Origin: Geosiphon pyriformis
Lineage: Eukaryota; Glomeromycota; Glomeromycetes; Archaeosporales; Geosiphonaceae
Assembly (NCBI GenBank): GCA_016748015.1
Contig: JAAOMT010000076.1
Coordinates: forward strand, 237,129 to 301,128
Reading direction: 5' to 3'
DNA: 64,000 nucleotides
The first letter of the stretch is position 1. Each line of letters opens with the position of its first letter. The notes beneath the pieces are model-generated. The model was not told where the DNA came from, did not search any database, and saw only the letters and a program-made list of their open reading frames with translations. A program made the translations under genes and the position numbers. This document shows positions 1 through 14,950 of this stretch, in pieces.

Positions 1-234
<234 letters not shown>

Positions 235-3200
235 AAATCAAAAGTTGCCAATTAAGTTTTATTTGTTATCGTTTTAATGAAAGAATAAATCCGTTAATCG
301 ATATTTCAATGACATTAATAGAATATTAATCACCTCTTTTGGGGGGAATCATTCAATTTTCAAGGGACTTTTTCCCCTTATAGATGAGCAATAATAAACG
401 AGTCAACTCAAACCACCAAATTGATATTGGAAAAAATTTTGGTTCCTCCGAAGCATGACCCCAAAATTAAAAGCAAAGTTTTATCACTTTGGGTGAATAT
501 CACTTTATTATCACAAAATGAAATCAAAACAAGTTTTTCCTTTTGAACGACTAACTAATCCTTTTTCGATTCCGCATATAATCTAGAACCGTTAAATCTT
601 GTTTTTCTTTAGCCTTTCAATAAATCAAAATTCTCTTGTGTTTGACAATTGAATTTATTTACCCCACCACTATTATAACCATATATGGAGTTTGCTTTGA
701 GGACAATGGTATCAAAGAGGTAACGAGAAAGAGAGTAAAAGAATGTTATCTTGCATCATATGCATGTAGCAATTAGTGGTACAAACCCTCTTGGAGAAAC
801 ATTTTGATGATCTTTTTTGAGTATTTCGAATTTTTTAGCACATGTAAGCAGTGTATCTCTCCCCTAACAAAAAATACTTGAGACTAGCAAGATTTGCATA
901 TATAGTAGCTTTAATTCTGTCCTGATAAGAATATTTGTGTAAATGTTTATAAGAATTTAAAAATCCATGATTCCATTTTTATGCAACCAATCGTTTCAAT
1001 TATTGAATTTAAGCCGGGGAACAGGGTTAAAAAATGTTTAAAAGCAATTCAGACCAACAAAACATATTCCCAAAAATTTTTAGACTTTGTTTTCAAAAAA
1101 ATCCTGTACATAAAAAAGCAGGTTTTTATGTAATCATTGCTTGGAGGAATAATTAGAACATCATTATATATATATATGCAGTAATATGTCATGTTAAATG
1201 TAAGACAATCCAACTTTATTCTCGCTCTCTTTTAAAAAAAGAACTCGAGAGTTCAAACACCCAACAGTTTGTAGTGTATGTGTATGTGTGTATGTGTATA
1301 TGTGTGTGTGTGTGTAACAGACTTAAAGGGTTATTAGTGAACTCTAAATTTGCGCATTCAGGCGTAAGGTAACGTCATGCGATGCACCCATTAGCCCTAT
1401 GTTATCTTTTTACAAAAAATTCAAAAATGCAGATTTTTTTTGGAAAGGATTTTTTTCACCATGCATTGATCATGAGATTAAAAAGAGTGGAATTTTTTGC
1501 GAATAATATAATTCCAAATTGTTATGAAGATGTTTGAGTTTTTGCATTGTTTGAAATGAAACTCACTTCCAAATTCATCATCCAGATGACTAGTTTTTTT
1601 GTTTTTTTTTAAATATTAAAAGTTCTTCCCCGCGAAGATCATTTTTCATGATGTATTTTTTATGCAAGTAAAAAAATGCTCAAATTGAAATTTTAAAACA
1701 ATTTTAATTTATCATTTTCATGACTTCATAAGTATCTAATATAGTTTTTTGTATGAACAAAACATTTTTAAATTTTTTTTTTCATTGTGGAGTTATATTA
1801 AATATGTCATAATTACAAACCATTTTTTTTTAGGCGATTAATAGTCAGAACAAAGGTTTTTTTATTCCTATTCTTAACCGAATGAGATCGAATTAAAGCA
1901 AAAGCAATTAAGAGCATTGATGCATGCTGAAAAGCCCTTAGAATGAATGAATGAATGAAATGTAAAAAAGGGTGAATGTGTTTCATTGATGACATTTTTT
2001 TAAAAAAAAATTTCCATCAAATAAACTATAAATATATATAATACGAAATAAAAAAGTTTACAAAAATAAATTGGGATATATATAAAAAGATTTGAACAAT
2101 TTAGCCACAACAATGATTTATCTCTAAAAAATGTCCAATTTGTGAATGAAATCAACGATTTCATACGTTTTTTAAGTTTCACAACTTTTCCTATTAACCT
2201 TTTAAACACATAATTTTTCTCAATTTAGTCCAGTTCAAAGATTTTTTTATTTTTTTTACATATATCAACTATCTTTCTATGACAATACTTTTTGTTACTA
2301 ATTTACAGTTTGTTTTGACAAATATTTCACGATTATACATTTAAAGCTTGTGCAAGCAATAATATTTATTAAATATTTCAAATGAAATGGTCATAAGTTT
2401 CGTTCAAAGAAAAGAAAATTAAAACAAATTCAAAATAAGAAATTGGACTCTTTTCCTTATTTGCCTCCAATTTATTTCAGCTAAAAAAGGATATATGATT
2501 GTCAGCTGGGATAGATCGTAGATATGCATGCAATTTTAGCCAATTAATGAAATGGGGACCTGTTTTTTTTCACGGACTCCCAACGTAAGTTTACATAAGG
2601 TCAAATTAAAAAGAATTCTGAAAGAGTTCTTTTATTAAGTATTAAAGTTTATTGTTTGTGTCCAATAGAACAAACTGGACCGCAAAAAAGGCGCATAACA
2701 AAATATCTTGATTCATTCATTCATGCATATCAGAATCTTTTCTCTTTGGTTTAGGAATGGCCTCCGTACCGGAAAAATGTATTAATGGTTCTGGAGTAAC
2801 GAAATTAGGAAATTTGACCATATTTTTTTTCTAGGGTTTTTTGAATTCGTAAAAATTTTCTGTTGACATTATCAATGCAAATGTACTGTAAAGTGCATGC
2901 ACTCCCTCCACAAAAATGAACATTAAGGTTTGATTAAAACCGAAAATTTTAAAATTTTTTAAATGAAATAAAGTTTTTACGCATACCCAAAATAAGAACC
3001 TGATAAGTGAACAAGCTAATCCTTTGAATTTTAATACTAAAAATATCTTATAAATACTTTTGAATTTGTTATTAAAACTTTTGAGACGAAAAAAGATCGC
3101 AATTTCCGATATTGACCTCGGGAAAATCAGTGTCAAAAGAATTGGCTAATTTAAAACTATTTTCCGAAAGGTTTATTCCAATTAGAATTTTAGCACAAAT

Positions 3201-6200
3201 AAAACAGAAATAAACATAAATAGACATATATATAAATATAAACAAATATAAAATGTTTTAGAATTTTGAATTGAATTATTCCCAGCATTTTTTGTGATAA
3301 AATGGATTCTTGGATAATTTATAAACTAAAAAAATCTTTTTCCCAGCCAATCAATAACTTTCTTGAAATTTCTTTTTAGAATTTTGTGTTTTTCAAGCAT
3401 TTTATGCACAATAAAAGTGTTAAAATTTTTTTGTTTTGTAAAAACTATTTAATTAAAAGTTTTTTACTTTTAGAAAGCTACAAAAGAAGATATTTCACCA
3501 ATTAAAAAAGCCTAATTGTGAATAATCAATAAATTAATATGTTATTGAAAATCTTTAGTTAAAGTTATATTTAAAAAAATTAACAAACAATAAATTATCA
3601 TAGGATAAAACTTTATCCAGAAAAATATGAAACTTATATTTTAACAATTATATAAAACCTAATTATTAGTTTAAATAAATTTGAAATTGGCAACCTTTTA
3701 AGAATATCTTCTAGCAAAATCCTTTTTTTCTCTATATCTTGAGATATCCCATGTATTTTTGGAGCACTTTTAAAGTGATGAAAAAATTCTTGATTGTCCA
3801 TTTAAACAAATGTTTTTATTCCTTTCTTTTGACATTTTGTCTCAATAAATTCAATTGTAAAAATCTTTTTTCTATGCAAAAGCTTCTCGAAGTCGGGTTT
3901 ACTTTCTTAATTTTAAACTTTTCATTGAGTAGCTTCTGATCGATTTAGAATTTCTTTCCTCTATTCCTTTTTTTTTGAATTTATTTGATTTAGATTTTTT
4001 GTTTCTAAAAAATAAAGCATGTCAAAGTTCAAGAAGCATCAGAAAATATGTACAGGTGTTGCAACCTAATCAAAACATACAGGTCAACATTACAATAAAT
4101 TTTTCCTAGATTGTATCTGATTTGAGGATCACAAGCAAAAAAAATCCTTGGGGGTAATGTGCAACTGCCAAAGGTAACAATTTTTGGATTAATTAGGAGA
4201 ATCTGATTTTTATTATTGAACTAGATCGGCGAAAAAATGTTTTATAGATCAGGAATCGTTAGAACAATCTTTATCGATAAAATGTCTATCGAGAAATCAA
4301 ACAAACATAAATCGGGAAAAAATTTCTTTTGGCGACATATATTTTTTTTAAAGCCCTTTGTCGCCTGCCTGCTTTCATTGGATTGGATAAAAAGATCTAA
4401 ATAGAGACAAAACATACCCAAAACAATATCATGAAAGAAATAGTTTTTTACGTTAAAATACTTTGATCTCCCAAAAAAGAAGAATCCCAATTAGCCACTC
4501 TTATCTTTTAAAATAATCAACACATCTGAAATAAGATTAGGGCATTTAAATTAGAACCTTAAAAAGTTTACTATCCAGGAATGAACCAAGCTTTTTTTAT
4601 CAGTGATTGAGCTTTCTCATACTCAAAATGTGATTATGTTCTACTCTCTCAAAAGATCGAATGATCATTACACAATATTTGTTTCTTCCAGAATTTAAAG
4701 ACGGGAATGGGATGATCCTGCTAATTTACTCAATAAATGACCTTTTTTTCCATTTAAAAGAAAAAATATTGAACCTATATATGGTTTAAGTTATTTGTGA
4801 AAGTCAGTTTTCTGGCAGTTTAATTGGTCCCTTTGAAAATTTATTTACACATTTCATGATTTACATATGAAACGGATAAAAATTTTGATTGTTATTTTTA
4901 TTTTTTTTCTGAAAAGAAAGACAAAAATGGTTGGGTGAAATTTTGAAATGAGACTTTAAAAAGCAATGTTTATTAATTTAAATTATAATCAAGATTTATG
5001 ATTTTTATTAAAGAAATTATGTTTTTTCATTATTTCTCGTTTTTTAAAAACTAAACCTAAAAGATTAAACTTACAAGGATAAAAATCTGATTTGATTATT
5101 ATGTGGTACTTTGAATGAATTTTCGAAAAAAATTTCAAAACTTATTTTACAAATATGATGTAAATACTTATTTTTTCATAAACATTTTATAATATAATTT
5201 TTGGGTTCTATGTAAGTTTAACTTTGGAGTTAAAAGTGAAAATTACAATTTACACATAAAAATATTAGCACTAATCAGTAATCAGGTTAGAATCTTTTTT
5301 TTTTTCTTTTAATTGGTTAAATATCGAAAATGCAAAGAAATTTCGAATTTTTAAAAACACTTGTTGAGAACAAAAATTATCTTGTTAGTTTGACAAATGC
5401 ATGATTCTTTTGCTGTCACGAATAAGTACATGATTCTTTTACTGTTACGAGTAAGTACCTGTACTATGCTACTTATGTACAACACTATAGCTAACTCTGA
5501 CTATTTGATTATCAGAAATGATTTTATAATAAATCAATCGATCAGTCAATCAATCTATCAATCAATCTATCTATCTATCTATCAGCCAGTTAGTCAGTCA
5601 ATGAGATATTTGGACATAACAAAAAATATTTTTATTTAGATTTTTTGTTAATTTTAAAAAGATGTAAAATAACTTAAAATCCTAAAAATACCCTAATTAA
5701 TTTTTATGAAAAATTTTAATTTAAGTCAATAAAAGGAAAAGAATGGTATTGTAAATGATGAATTTTCACCTTTTAAAAAAAAATAGAAACATTTTCAAAA
5801 TGTTATACTACCGTGTGAAATCCAAATGTTACGCAGAATAAGTTATCTAATTTCAAATGAAATGAAATGACCGCTTTTGTTTAATTCATAATGCTGATTT
5901 GAAATAAAGCACAGAAATAATTTATTTTCATTTTACAATGGGAAATTGAATCATGAAAACCCTTTTTGACTATTAAAGAAATGTTATTTTGAAAAAAATA
6001 TATCACCAAAAAGTGATTATTAAGATGAAAGAAAAAAGAGAAAAGGAAATATTTTTTGTGGATATATACATATGCTATTATGTGTTTTTGAATTGTAATT
6101 ATTTTCAATTGACAAATTTTCATAACAGTTACGTGTGAAAAATTGAAACTTTTTCTTAAATACATATACATATAAGGGATTGTGGACAGGATAAATACTT

Positions 6201-8749
6201 GTCATTGTGGTATAAAGATTTGGTTGTTTTTTTGTTTTTTTTTGCAGAAGGAACATTTACCACTAGATAAGGTATTAAAGGAAATTGTTTTCGTGGGTTA
6301 GAATTTTAAAATTTCAATGATGTAGTTAATAAGTTTTCATGTTTAGCGAGCTGGTGACTTTTGTTTTTTTGTTTTTTTTTTTCTTCATCATGTAAAATAA
6401 AGGATCTGTGGGAATTGTGCGAAATAGTTTTTGGGAATTTTTCTATTACGCAATTGTTAAATAAACAGTTAATCATAAAATTTTTTTAAAAAGGATTCAA
6501 TCTCAAAAGAATTTGCTTGACTCTTGCAAACAATAATATACAAAAAAGAACGAAAGTGATTTAAAGTTGGAGCGTGCATTTAAATCCCAAATATAGAGAA
6601 AAGGCTTCAAAAATCAAATGTAAATATTTAAAAAACCATCGCATCTTTTGACTCAATAATTGGAAAAAAAATCTCTTAAACACAAATAATATTCACAAAA
6701 GAACAATTGTATTTTTTTTTCTTCAAAAAAATAACAATGACAAGTGACCAGAAATTAGTAGATCAATCAATTTTCAACAAATACTGGGACCGTTTAGGCT
6801 TATTTCGCCCTTAAATAAGTTCTATTTACGAAACATGTTTCAGCAGCAAAAGTATCAAAATTTTTTTTGATTCATGAGATGTTTTATTTTCTTCACAACA
6901 TGAACGGTAAAAAAGGACTGAATCTTGAGAGTTTGGTTGAAGGTCAAAGTCATTTTTACTTTGAACATTCAAAAAAGAATAATATTGATTGAAAAGGCTA
7001 AATTTCTTTGCTATTCAATCAACATTATTAACGCTTTCTTTGTTATGTTATGTTGTATATTGTGTATATGTATAATTATGTTTACAATTGTTTTGTGACT
7101 ATAAATTTTACCAAAATTTCCCTATCAATATCGGTTAACTTTGCCCCGACTCAACAGATCGACCACATGTCTTTACAATTTCATCATCAAAAACCGTTGC
7201 TATTCTATTCCTGTGTGCTCCGAAAAGCTAAAGTTTTTACCAATTATAGTAATATTAAATTGTGGAGGATAGGCAAAGCACTGACAAAAGAGGAAATCAA
7301 AAGATTGCTTCATGAACTTTGTAAACATGGATGATTTTATAACAAATATAATAAATAAACATTAAGAATTCAATCAGGTCACTGGATTGAGTCTCGATTT
7401 GAAATCATTTTTGGTCGTACAAATTGAAACTTTTAGCAGGGGAGGTCCAATAAAAAAAAGAACAAAGAATAGGCTATTCTAGATTTATTATGTAAATATT
7501 ATATATATGAATCCATTTAATTCAAAGTGTTTAGTTCAAATGAAAACTTATCCGAAAATTATTCATCACACCTTGCTAATAGTAACATTAAGTGATCATG
7601 TAAATAAGAATGCGTTCAATCAAACTTACTTACTTACTTCCCAAGCCTTTCATGCAAGAATCTGCTTTCGGCAGTCGATAAACCCGAAGATGGTTCATTC
7701 TAAATTTGTACTATTGAAAATAACCAAGAATATTTTAGAAAGTTAAAATTTCTACCTAAATCAATTATTCTTTTTTACCCAAAAAAACTCATGAATCCAT
7801 CTCCCTCAAAAAAAAAAAACCTAAAATTGGCTCTGGAAAATCTCCCGGCTGATTTGATAAAGGCCCTGAAATATATAAACAAATGTTTTGGACCCCTTTT
7901 TTTCACATATCACAATTTTTGCTTGTAATAGATCACCAGTGAAAATCACCAATAAACCTTTTTCGACGGTTTGTTGTACACAATTTTTAAGCTTATCATT
8001 TATGACCAAGTGTTTTTGTCGATCTATACCAGAACTCATTGCCAGATATTGCTGCTAATCTCAACAACTTGCAAGGACAATCCCAACTGGTAACTTAATT
8101 AAGCTAGACTTTTAAATATTACAAATCCTAAGTCCAAAATAATAATCTCCCGTAATCCCCCGATTAGAATAACAGCTTGTCTTAATGTAGGTAGGCGAAT
8201 GTATCATTAACTTGCATTGATCATAGATAATGATTTTGATGATTTTGAGATTGAAAAATTTGATAGGATTTTCAAAAAATTTTTCTAGTCGTTGATTATC
8301 TTGAGGAATCTACACTCTTTTTCTAAAGGCGAAAAAATGCTTTAAGAATGTCAGCTGGTCATCCGATTTTAAATGTAATACCTATTTTTGGCATATCTTT
8401 AAGGCCCTTTTGAAAAGTAAAGAGATGATGTTGTGTGCATTTTAAGCGACCACGGTGCAGAAGAAACTTGCTAATTTCAGGTTTATTACTATCCAACTTG
8501 ATCATTGTCATTGAAATATATTTATATACATTCTTTTTTCTAATTAAATGAGAAAGTATTTTATATTGGCTGAAGATACAACACGATCAGGATAAGGTTT
8601 GATAACGAAATTTCTTTAGCTTGGTGTATCTTTTATTTTCATTACCAACATTGAAAACCTGACCCTTTTTCGGTGAAAGACTATCATTTTAAAAATCAAA
8701 ATTGCTACAAAAACAATAAATTTCTTTATTATTTGGCAATTTTCCAGTC

Positions 8750-8788
<39 letters not shown>

Positions 8789-8789
8789 T
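8750..8789. repeat. (AAT)n microsatellite
   Basis: About 13 uninterrupted AAT units are directly visible. Confidence 0.95.
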
Positions 8790-9153
8790 AATTAAAAAAA
8801 TAAAAGTGAAATTATCGAAATGTTGAATGTATTTTTTTTGTGCCGAAATAGAATTTCAAAAATTACCTGTACTATGACCGAATCATAAAAACAACTGTAT
8901 TCGCATAATAATTCAAATAAAAAGAGATTTCTTAATCTGTATTGAGGCAAGTCGGTTTCCTTTGTGATAGGTTTTTAAGGTAACATAAAGAGGTTTCTTT
9001 TTTGAATGAGTAAAATTTTTAAAAAAAATTATTTTATGGTAAATGAACAGAAAATTATTAATTGCCGAAAAACTTTATTTAAAAATAAATTTAGATTTCA
9101 TTAAAAGTAATTAATTAAATCAAATTTTAAATCGTTATTGATCTGATGAGATA

Positions 9154-9188
<35 letters not shown>
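9154..9188. repeat. (AAT)n microsatellite
   Basis: About 11 AAT units, the same motif as the array near 8.75 kb. Confidence 0.95.
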
Positions 9189-9190
<2 letters not shown>

Positions 9191-10007
9191 TAATACATAA
9201 ACCTATTAAAAATATAATTACAATTTAAAATATATATATATATCTTTCTTAATTAAATTTTGCAAATAGCTTACAAGTTTTTTAACAAAAAATTTTTATG
9301 ATAAAAATATCATTTGAATTGTTACTAGAATTTTAAGATATTTTGTTAATATAATGATTAGATGTTAATTATTATTTTACAAGCAACTAAGATAAAACAA
9401 AAAAATTAGTAGTTTTTGAGTACAAATAATAAATAAATTTTACATGTTGAATTGATTATTAAAAATTAAAACACTATTAACAACACAAAAAAATAATTAA
9501 TAAGTAAAATTGATTGTTGAAAGTTTTTTTTAATTGGAAAAAAAATAACAAATTTTTATTTTTATCATTATTATTCATGATGTTGCAATGTATACTTTTT
9601 ATATATGATTAAATCTTAAAATTTAAAAAAATAAAATAATTATGTTTATATATATATATATTTAAATTGAAAAACTTGAAAAATATATTCAGATTAATTC
9701 TCAATTTAACTCTTTTTAACTTATAACATGTAAAAAAAATTAGTAATTTTTAAATTAGTTTAATTAATATTGTTAATAAAATTTATATATAACATAAATT
9801 TTAATATATAATTCTTTTTTAATAAGTTTTAATATTGTTGTGATATTAATAAATAATTTTACAATATAATGTACAAATATGGTAACTTAAAGTCTAAAAT
9901 AATTTTTTTTTTAACAATTATGTTGATTATTACAATTATTTCATTTGTTTATCATTTTGTAAAATTTAATCACTTTTTTTAACTCTCAATTATTTTTTAA
10001 AAAAACA

Positions 10008-10008
10008 A

Positions 10009-10095
<87 letters not shown>
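10008..10095. repeat. (ATT)n microsatellite, long
   Basis: About 29 uninterrupted ATT units, the longest pure trinucleotide array in the window. Confidence 0.95.
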
Positions 10096-13000
10096 CTATT
10101 GTTATTTTCAAATATATTTTTGTGACTTGAATTATTTTTGTCCAATTATTAAAAGTTTATTTCAACATAATTTTGAAGTCAATATTATTTGATTTGACGA
10201 ATGAAATGGAATGGAAAAAATAAAGAAAATATTTTTCGGAATTTTCTTTTCTAAACTTTTAAAAATTATAATTAAAAGAAAATAAATTTTTAACTTGTTC
10301 TTTGGATTTACTCCTTATGCCCAAGTATGAAGAAATTGATTCTGATTACCCTCAAATTTTTCATGAGAATCTAGTCAATTACCGTCGTAAGGTTAGGGTT
10401 CATCGCGAACAAAATTGTTATATTTCATCAATTAACATTAGATTCTTACACGAAAGTCAAACCTCTTGAAAAGATGTAATTTAGAGCAATTTAATTGGTA
10501 GATCTACCAAGAGGGCCACAAAAGAGATCCTAGATTGATTAGATTAGCAATAATGTATAAAAAATTGCAAAGAAAAAAATGTTAAAAAGACTTTCATCAT
10601 TAAAGGTATGTGTTAAATTTTGCTCGTTAATATGGCTACTCCAACCTTCCCAAAAGTTTATTAAATTTATTAAACTTTATAAAATTATCATCTCTCTAGT
10701 TTTTTTTAGATGATTTACTACAGCAACAGCACACTCCTTAGGATCTCGTTCCAAGTGATTATTTCAAAGTGAGGCAGACAGGCAGGCAGGCGATTTTTTT
10801 TTTTCATTCTCAACACAAAAATAGATATAGCCTAACGATGAAAATTAAAAAAGATAATAATCGTGTTGGCCAAATGTGGGATAAAAATAAAAATAAAAAT
10901 TCTTCTCCCATTGCATTCAAGAACTGACAGGTTTTTTGTTTGGTAGATAAAAAATGTACTAACGGCAATTATTCTTTTATTTTAAATATATAGTGAACCC
11001 AGAATTTTAAGCTTTGAAGATAAGACAAAAAAAGAAATTGTTTTCGTGGGTCTAAAACCTTAAATTTCGAAAATCAGTTAAATCAATTATTCTTGCAAAG
11101 TACCTTAAAATTTGACCGGCAAATATGTAATATAATTTTAGGGTTCAAGCTTTTTAGCGATCAGAAATAATAATTTATCAAGTAATATCTCAAATAATAT
11201 GGAAAAAGTTTTCTATTCCCAACTTTTATTATTCCGGGATACCTTTTGTTAAAGTGTGAGGGATCGAGTAGTCCTTGACTATTGTGCCATATGGATAAAA
11301 TGAGGGATCTGATACGATAAACTTATTTGGAAAAAAGTTTGATAATGAAGGAAGGATAATTTCGGATGATAAAGTGAAGGAAAAAATATCAAATAAAATT
11401 GCTATAGTTATTTACGACCAATCGTTGTATGATTGTTTTTTTTTTATAGCTTAATTACATATTTACAATCAATCTCATTTGGACAATAAAAATTTCTGAA
11501 TGCTGAATTTTTTATGAATATTTCGATTTATTTATTCTCAATTTTCTCCGTAAAAATTTTCTGATTTTTAAATATGTTTCAGAAAAGATTTCATAAAAAC
11601 TATTCAATTTAGAGTCGGTGTTTCTGTTGATTACATGATCATTAGCCAAAGAAATGAGAACTCGGGTAGGCAATAAAATTAGTTTCTATTTTTAAAAGTA
11701 TTTTTATTTAAAATCTAGTAAACTGAAAAAGAGTCAATAAAATCTTAAATGAATTTTTAATTCACTTAATTATTTACCTAATAAGATTGTCTCTCTCTTT
11801 TTATAAGTATAGAAAATTAAAAATAAAGTGCTTCGTGACTAAAATTTCATATCACTTGATGAGTTAGGTTTGACAAAAATCTAAGGCGATCAAAAATTTA
11901 CAGCAGTTTTCAATATCATCAGATTGTTTTTTAATATATTGTTAATGACTATAACATCGATCAAAATAAAGAAGGATTTTTCAAAATATTCTATATGAGT
12001 TATAATTTTTAGAAAGCCAAAGAATATAGATAGTAAAATTTTATTCAAATGTAAACTAATCTTAAATTAATTATATAATTTACCTAAAATAAATAAAAGA
12101 ATTATTAAAAGTTCATTTATCTTCACCATCTTCGGATTTTCTCAAGGGTTCAAATTTGTATATTGATCAATTTTATTAGGGTTACTTTGAAATGATTAAC
12201 TTACATTTGAGGTTCATTTATACCAAAATATATATTAGAAAACTAACATATCCTTCTTTTTTAAACCTTTAACTAAGTTCAACGATTCCTTTTAATCTAA
12301 ACTTGTAATATTTATATTATATTATAGAACATGAAATTCTATTTTATCAGAAAAGTAAGAATACGAATTTAAACCCTATTTTTCCATCATCACATCATAT
12401 TTTCATAGAACTTTCTCCAAGAGTTACTTTGGTAGTTATTTTTAAAGCTTTGTTACACAATGTTAAAATTCATTAACATATCTTCTAAATCTGTAGAACT
12501 GGATTTCAGATAGCAAGGAACCAATAAATGATAATCCCGTTCATTAACCTAATGAGGGTAGGATTTGATTGTTATGCCAGGTTTCACGATTGCTTAATTG
12601 ACATTATCATTTTGCTGTAACCCCCAAATCAAGTATCCCAAAAGAATGAATGAGAAATAGTAATTGACTCGAATTAGAAGTAATACAGAAAATTGTAACT
12701 CTCTTTTTAATCGGAAAAAATTTAAAAAGTTTTTGGAAAACTCCCCAATTATTATATTTACTATCAAAAAACTACTATCTGGATTTTTCTATATTTGTTC
12801 AACTCATTTTGATTGAACTTTTTAATATGAGTTCTGTTTTTTGGTTATATCCTAAATTTCATTTTTAAAAAAGCAAAACGAGATAATATTAAAATTTTTT
12901 AGAATGAATTTTAGAATTTTTTTTAGGTGGTCACACTACAGAATATGCTGCTTTAAACTTGTCAATTTCAGGTTAATTAGCTTTTTTTGATACCTGAATT

Positions 13001-14392
13001 TATTCCTTTTTTTCTTAATAGTTAATTCTTTGAATATCAAGATACAGTAGGTACAACACATTAAATATTGGTAACAATCCCTAACTTTATTTAGACGCCC
13101 TCTGATAATCTATATAATTCTATCATTCATCTGGGGTAGATGTAGTTCAAAAAATGAATAATATTCCATTTTTCAAGTATTTTGAACAGAAACTTTGTAT
13201 TTTCCCCAATATTACTCATCGTAAGAAATATTTGAACATTACATAAATGACAAAAGGTTCTCGAAACTATTTGTAATTTATTTAAATCTAGTAAGTGATA
13301 GAATCAAGTTATTTAAAACTTGGATTTCATCTCACATTCCAAGTGCATTAGAAAGAACTGGACTGGACTGGGTATATTACAAACAAAACAATTACTATGA
13401 AAAAGGTCTTATTAATTCGAATTTTTTAAGCCCTAATTAATGGGGAATTAGTTTAAGATAAACGGCTAAACTTTATGTATTACGTTTTCCTGGTTAAAAT
13501 CGAGAAAAATTTTATTTCTTTTTGTGTATTATAATTCTAAAAATCTTGATATTTTCAAAATAAAATACCTTTGCATCTATAAAAAAAATGTTATAATATA
13601 ATCCAATCCCATCTTTGTCATTGATACATTGGAAACAGTAGTTTGGAAATTAGTGTAACCTCTATAAATAAATTTTAATGTTAATTTTTGTAAACGGTAT
13701 TATTATTAGTAATACGAAATGGGAATTTATTTTCTTTCCTTAATGATGATGGGGATTATAATTCTCCGTCTCATGTTAATGCTTCATTTACCTTAAACAC
13801 AGCTCCCAAATTTATATTTTCACCTGGTCCGGCAAAACCTGCTTGCAGAAAACAAGTTTAGATGATTTTACAATCGCAGTTACACATAATCATGATTGGC
13901 CTCATAAGCGACATCCAACAAATATTTTTACAAATCAGAAATTCCTCAAATTACCTTGTTTTATAGGTAACTGCAAAAATTTTAATTTGACAATTTAATT
14001 GTAAAACTTTATAACCATCGAAATAATTTAATTAATGGTGTTAAAAAAAATTAACATTTCAAACAGCAGAAATTTTGACCCAATTATTTATTAAACTGCA
14101 AACTAAATTCTTCATTATTGCCTGATTCACCAGATTTTGGTATTTTACAGTTTTGTGATTAAAAAATTTTGGTGAAATTTTGAAATTACAAAAAGTCAGA
14201 GTTTTGAATAAAGAAATTATGACCAATAAATGTTTTGGATAATGATAACGTCTTACCCATTCTCCGAATCTAAAATATGCTATTTGATTGGACATAAACA
14301 ACAGATTTTGCTTCATTATTAAAATAAATTCTCTAATATAAATGTATTTTTAATTTTATTTTGCAAATTTAACCATATTTATTTTTTAAATA

Positions 14393-14950
14393 TACAGTCA
14401 ACCCTCCTTAAATGCACACCCTCTCTAAGTGCACAGTTATTACTGGTTCTATAATGGGACTTATAGATAAGTGCACACTATTTATTCTGTAAGTGCACAT
14501 TATTTTTCAGATTCATCCATATATAATGCTTCTTTATAAGCAGTAACATCGAAATGACTGGTCATTTAAATTCCAGGTCATTGCAAATGATTCGTGACCA
14601 AATGACTCGAGTTATTTGGGTTATTTTGGTTGGTCATATAAATTTATGCACATGTTTATTATTATTTGTAGAATATATCCCAATATCTTGTGTTCCTCAA
14701 ATTATTAAAATTCTAGTGATACAGTATCTTATACCCAATATCCTGTGTTCCTCAAATAATTGGAAAATAATCTTTTTTTTTTTACAAAAAACCTTACAAT
14801 AGGTAAAAAAGAACATAACTTTCAAGAATTTTTTCATTTGGCTAAACCTGTGACAAAAAAAACAAATAAAAAGACAGTTTGCTTTTTATGTATATAAAAG
14901 CACACCTTATTTTTTTTCTTACAAATTCTAAGTGCTTTGTTTCTAACAAG
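14393..14950 (+). mobile_element. pogo/Tigger-like transposon end, decayed
   Basis: The stretch opens with TA followed by CAGTCAACCCTCCTTAAAT. That matches the CAGTyrAaCCTC-type terminal repeat of pogo/Tigger/Fot1 elements, which insert at TA. Behind it come repeats of an AAGTGCACA-like unit (about 14418-14510), and similar pieces recur near 14890-14935. No transposase frame was recognised downstream and no matching inverted end was found, so this is probably a 5' fragment. The right boundary is a guess. Confidence 0.5.

Larger units (their letters stand above)
235..14390. other. Gene-poor intergenic DNA
   Basis: I find no gene I can support here. Open frames on both strands are short (under about 100 codons), low in complexity, and show no recognisable domain or splice structure. 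The stretch holds simple repeats: GT-rich at about 1270-1316, ATCA/ATCT at about 5530-5590, and AAT/ATT arrays listed separately. A few less AT-rich patches (about 380-900, 2450-2800, 7820-8100, 10720-10800) could be old transposon remains, but no terminus or reading frame was recognised. Confidence 0.6.

Noticed and set aside
5397-5639. Frame with repeated SIYQSI/SISQS residues
   Set aside because: Translation of an ATCA/ATCT simple repeat.
7050-7334. 94-codon open frame
   Set aside because: Begins in low-complexity Tyr/Val codons and shows no recognisable feature; not supported as a gene.
10008-10095. CRISPR-like periodicity
   Set aside because: Pure trinucleotide microsatellite; no spacers, and the window is eukaryotic.
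14554-14802. 82-codon frame behind the pogo-like end
   Set aside because: No transposase motif; hydrophobic and compositional.
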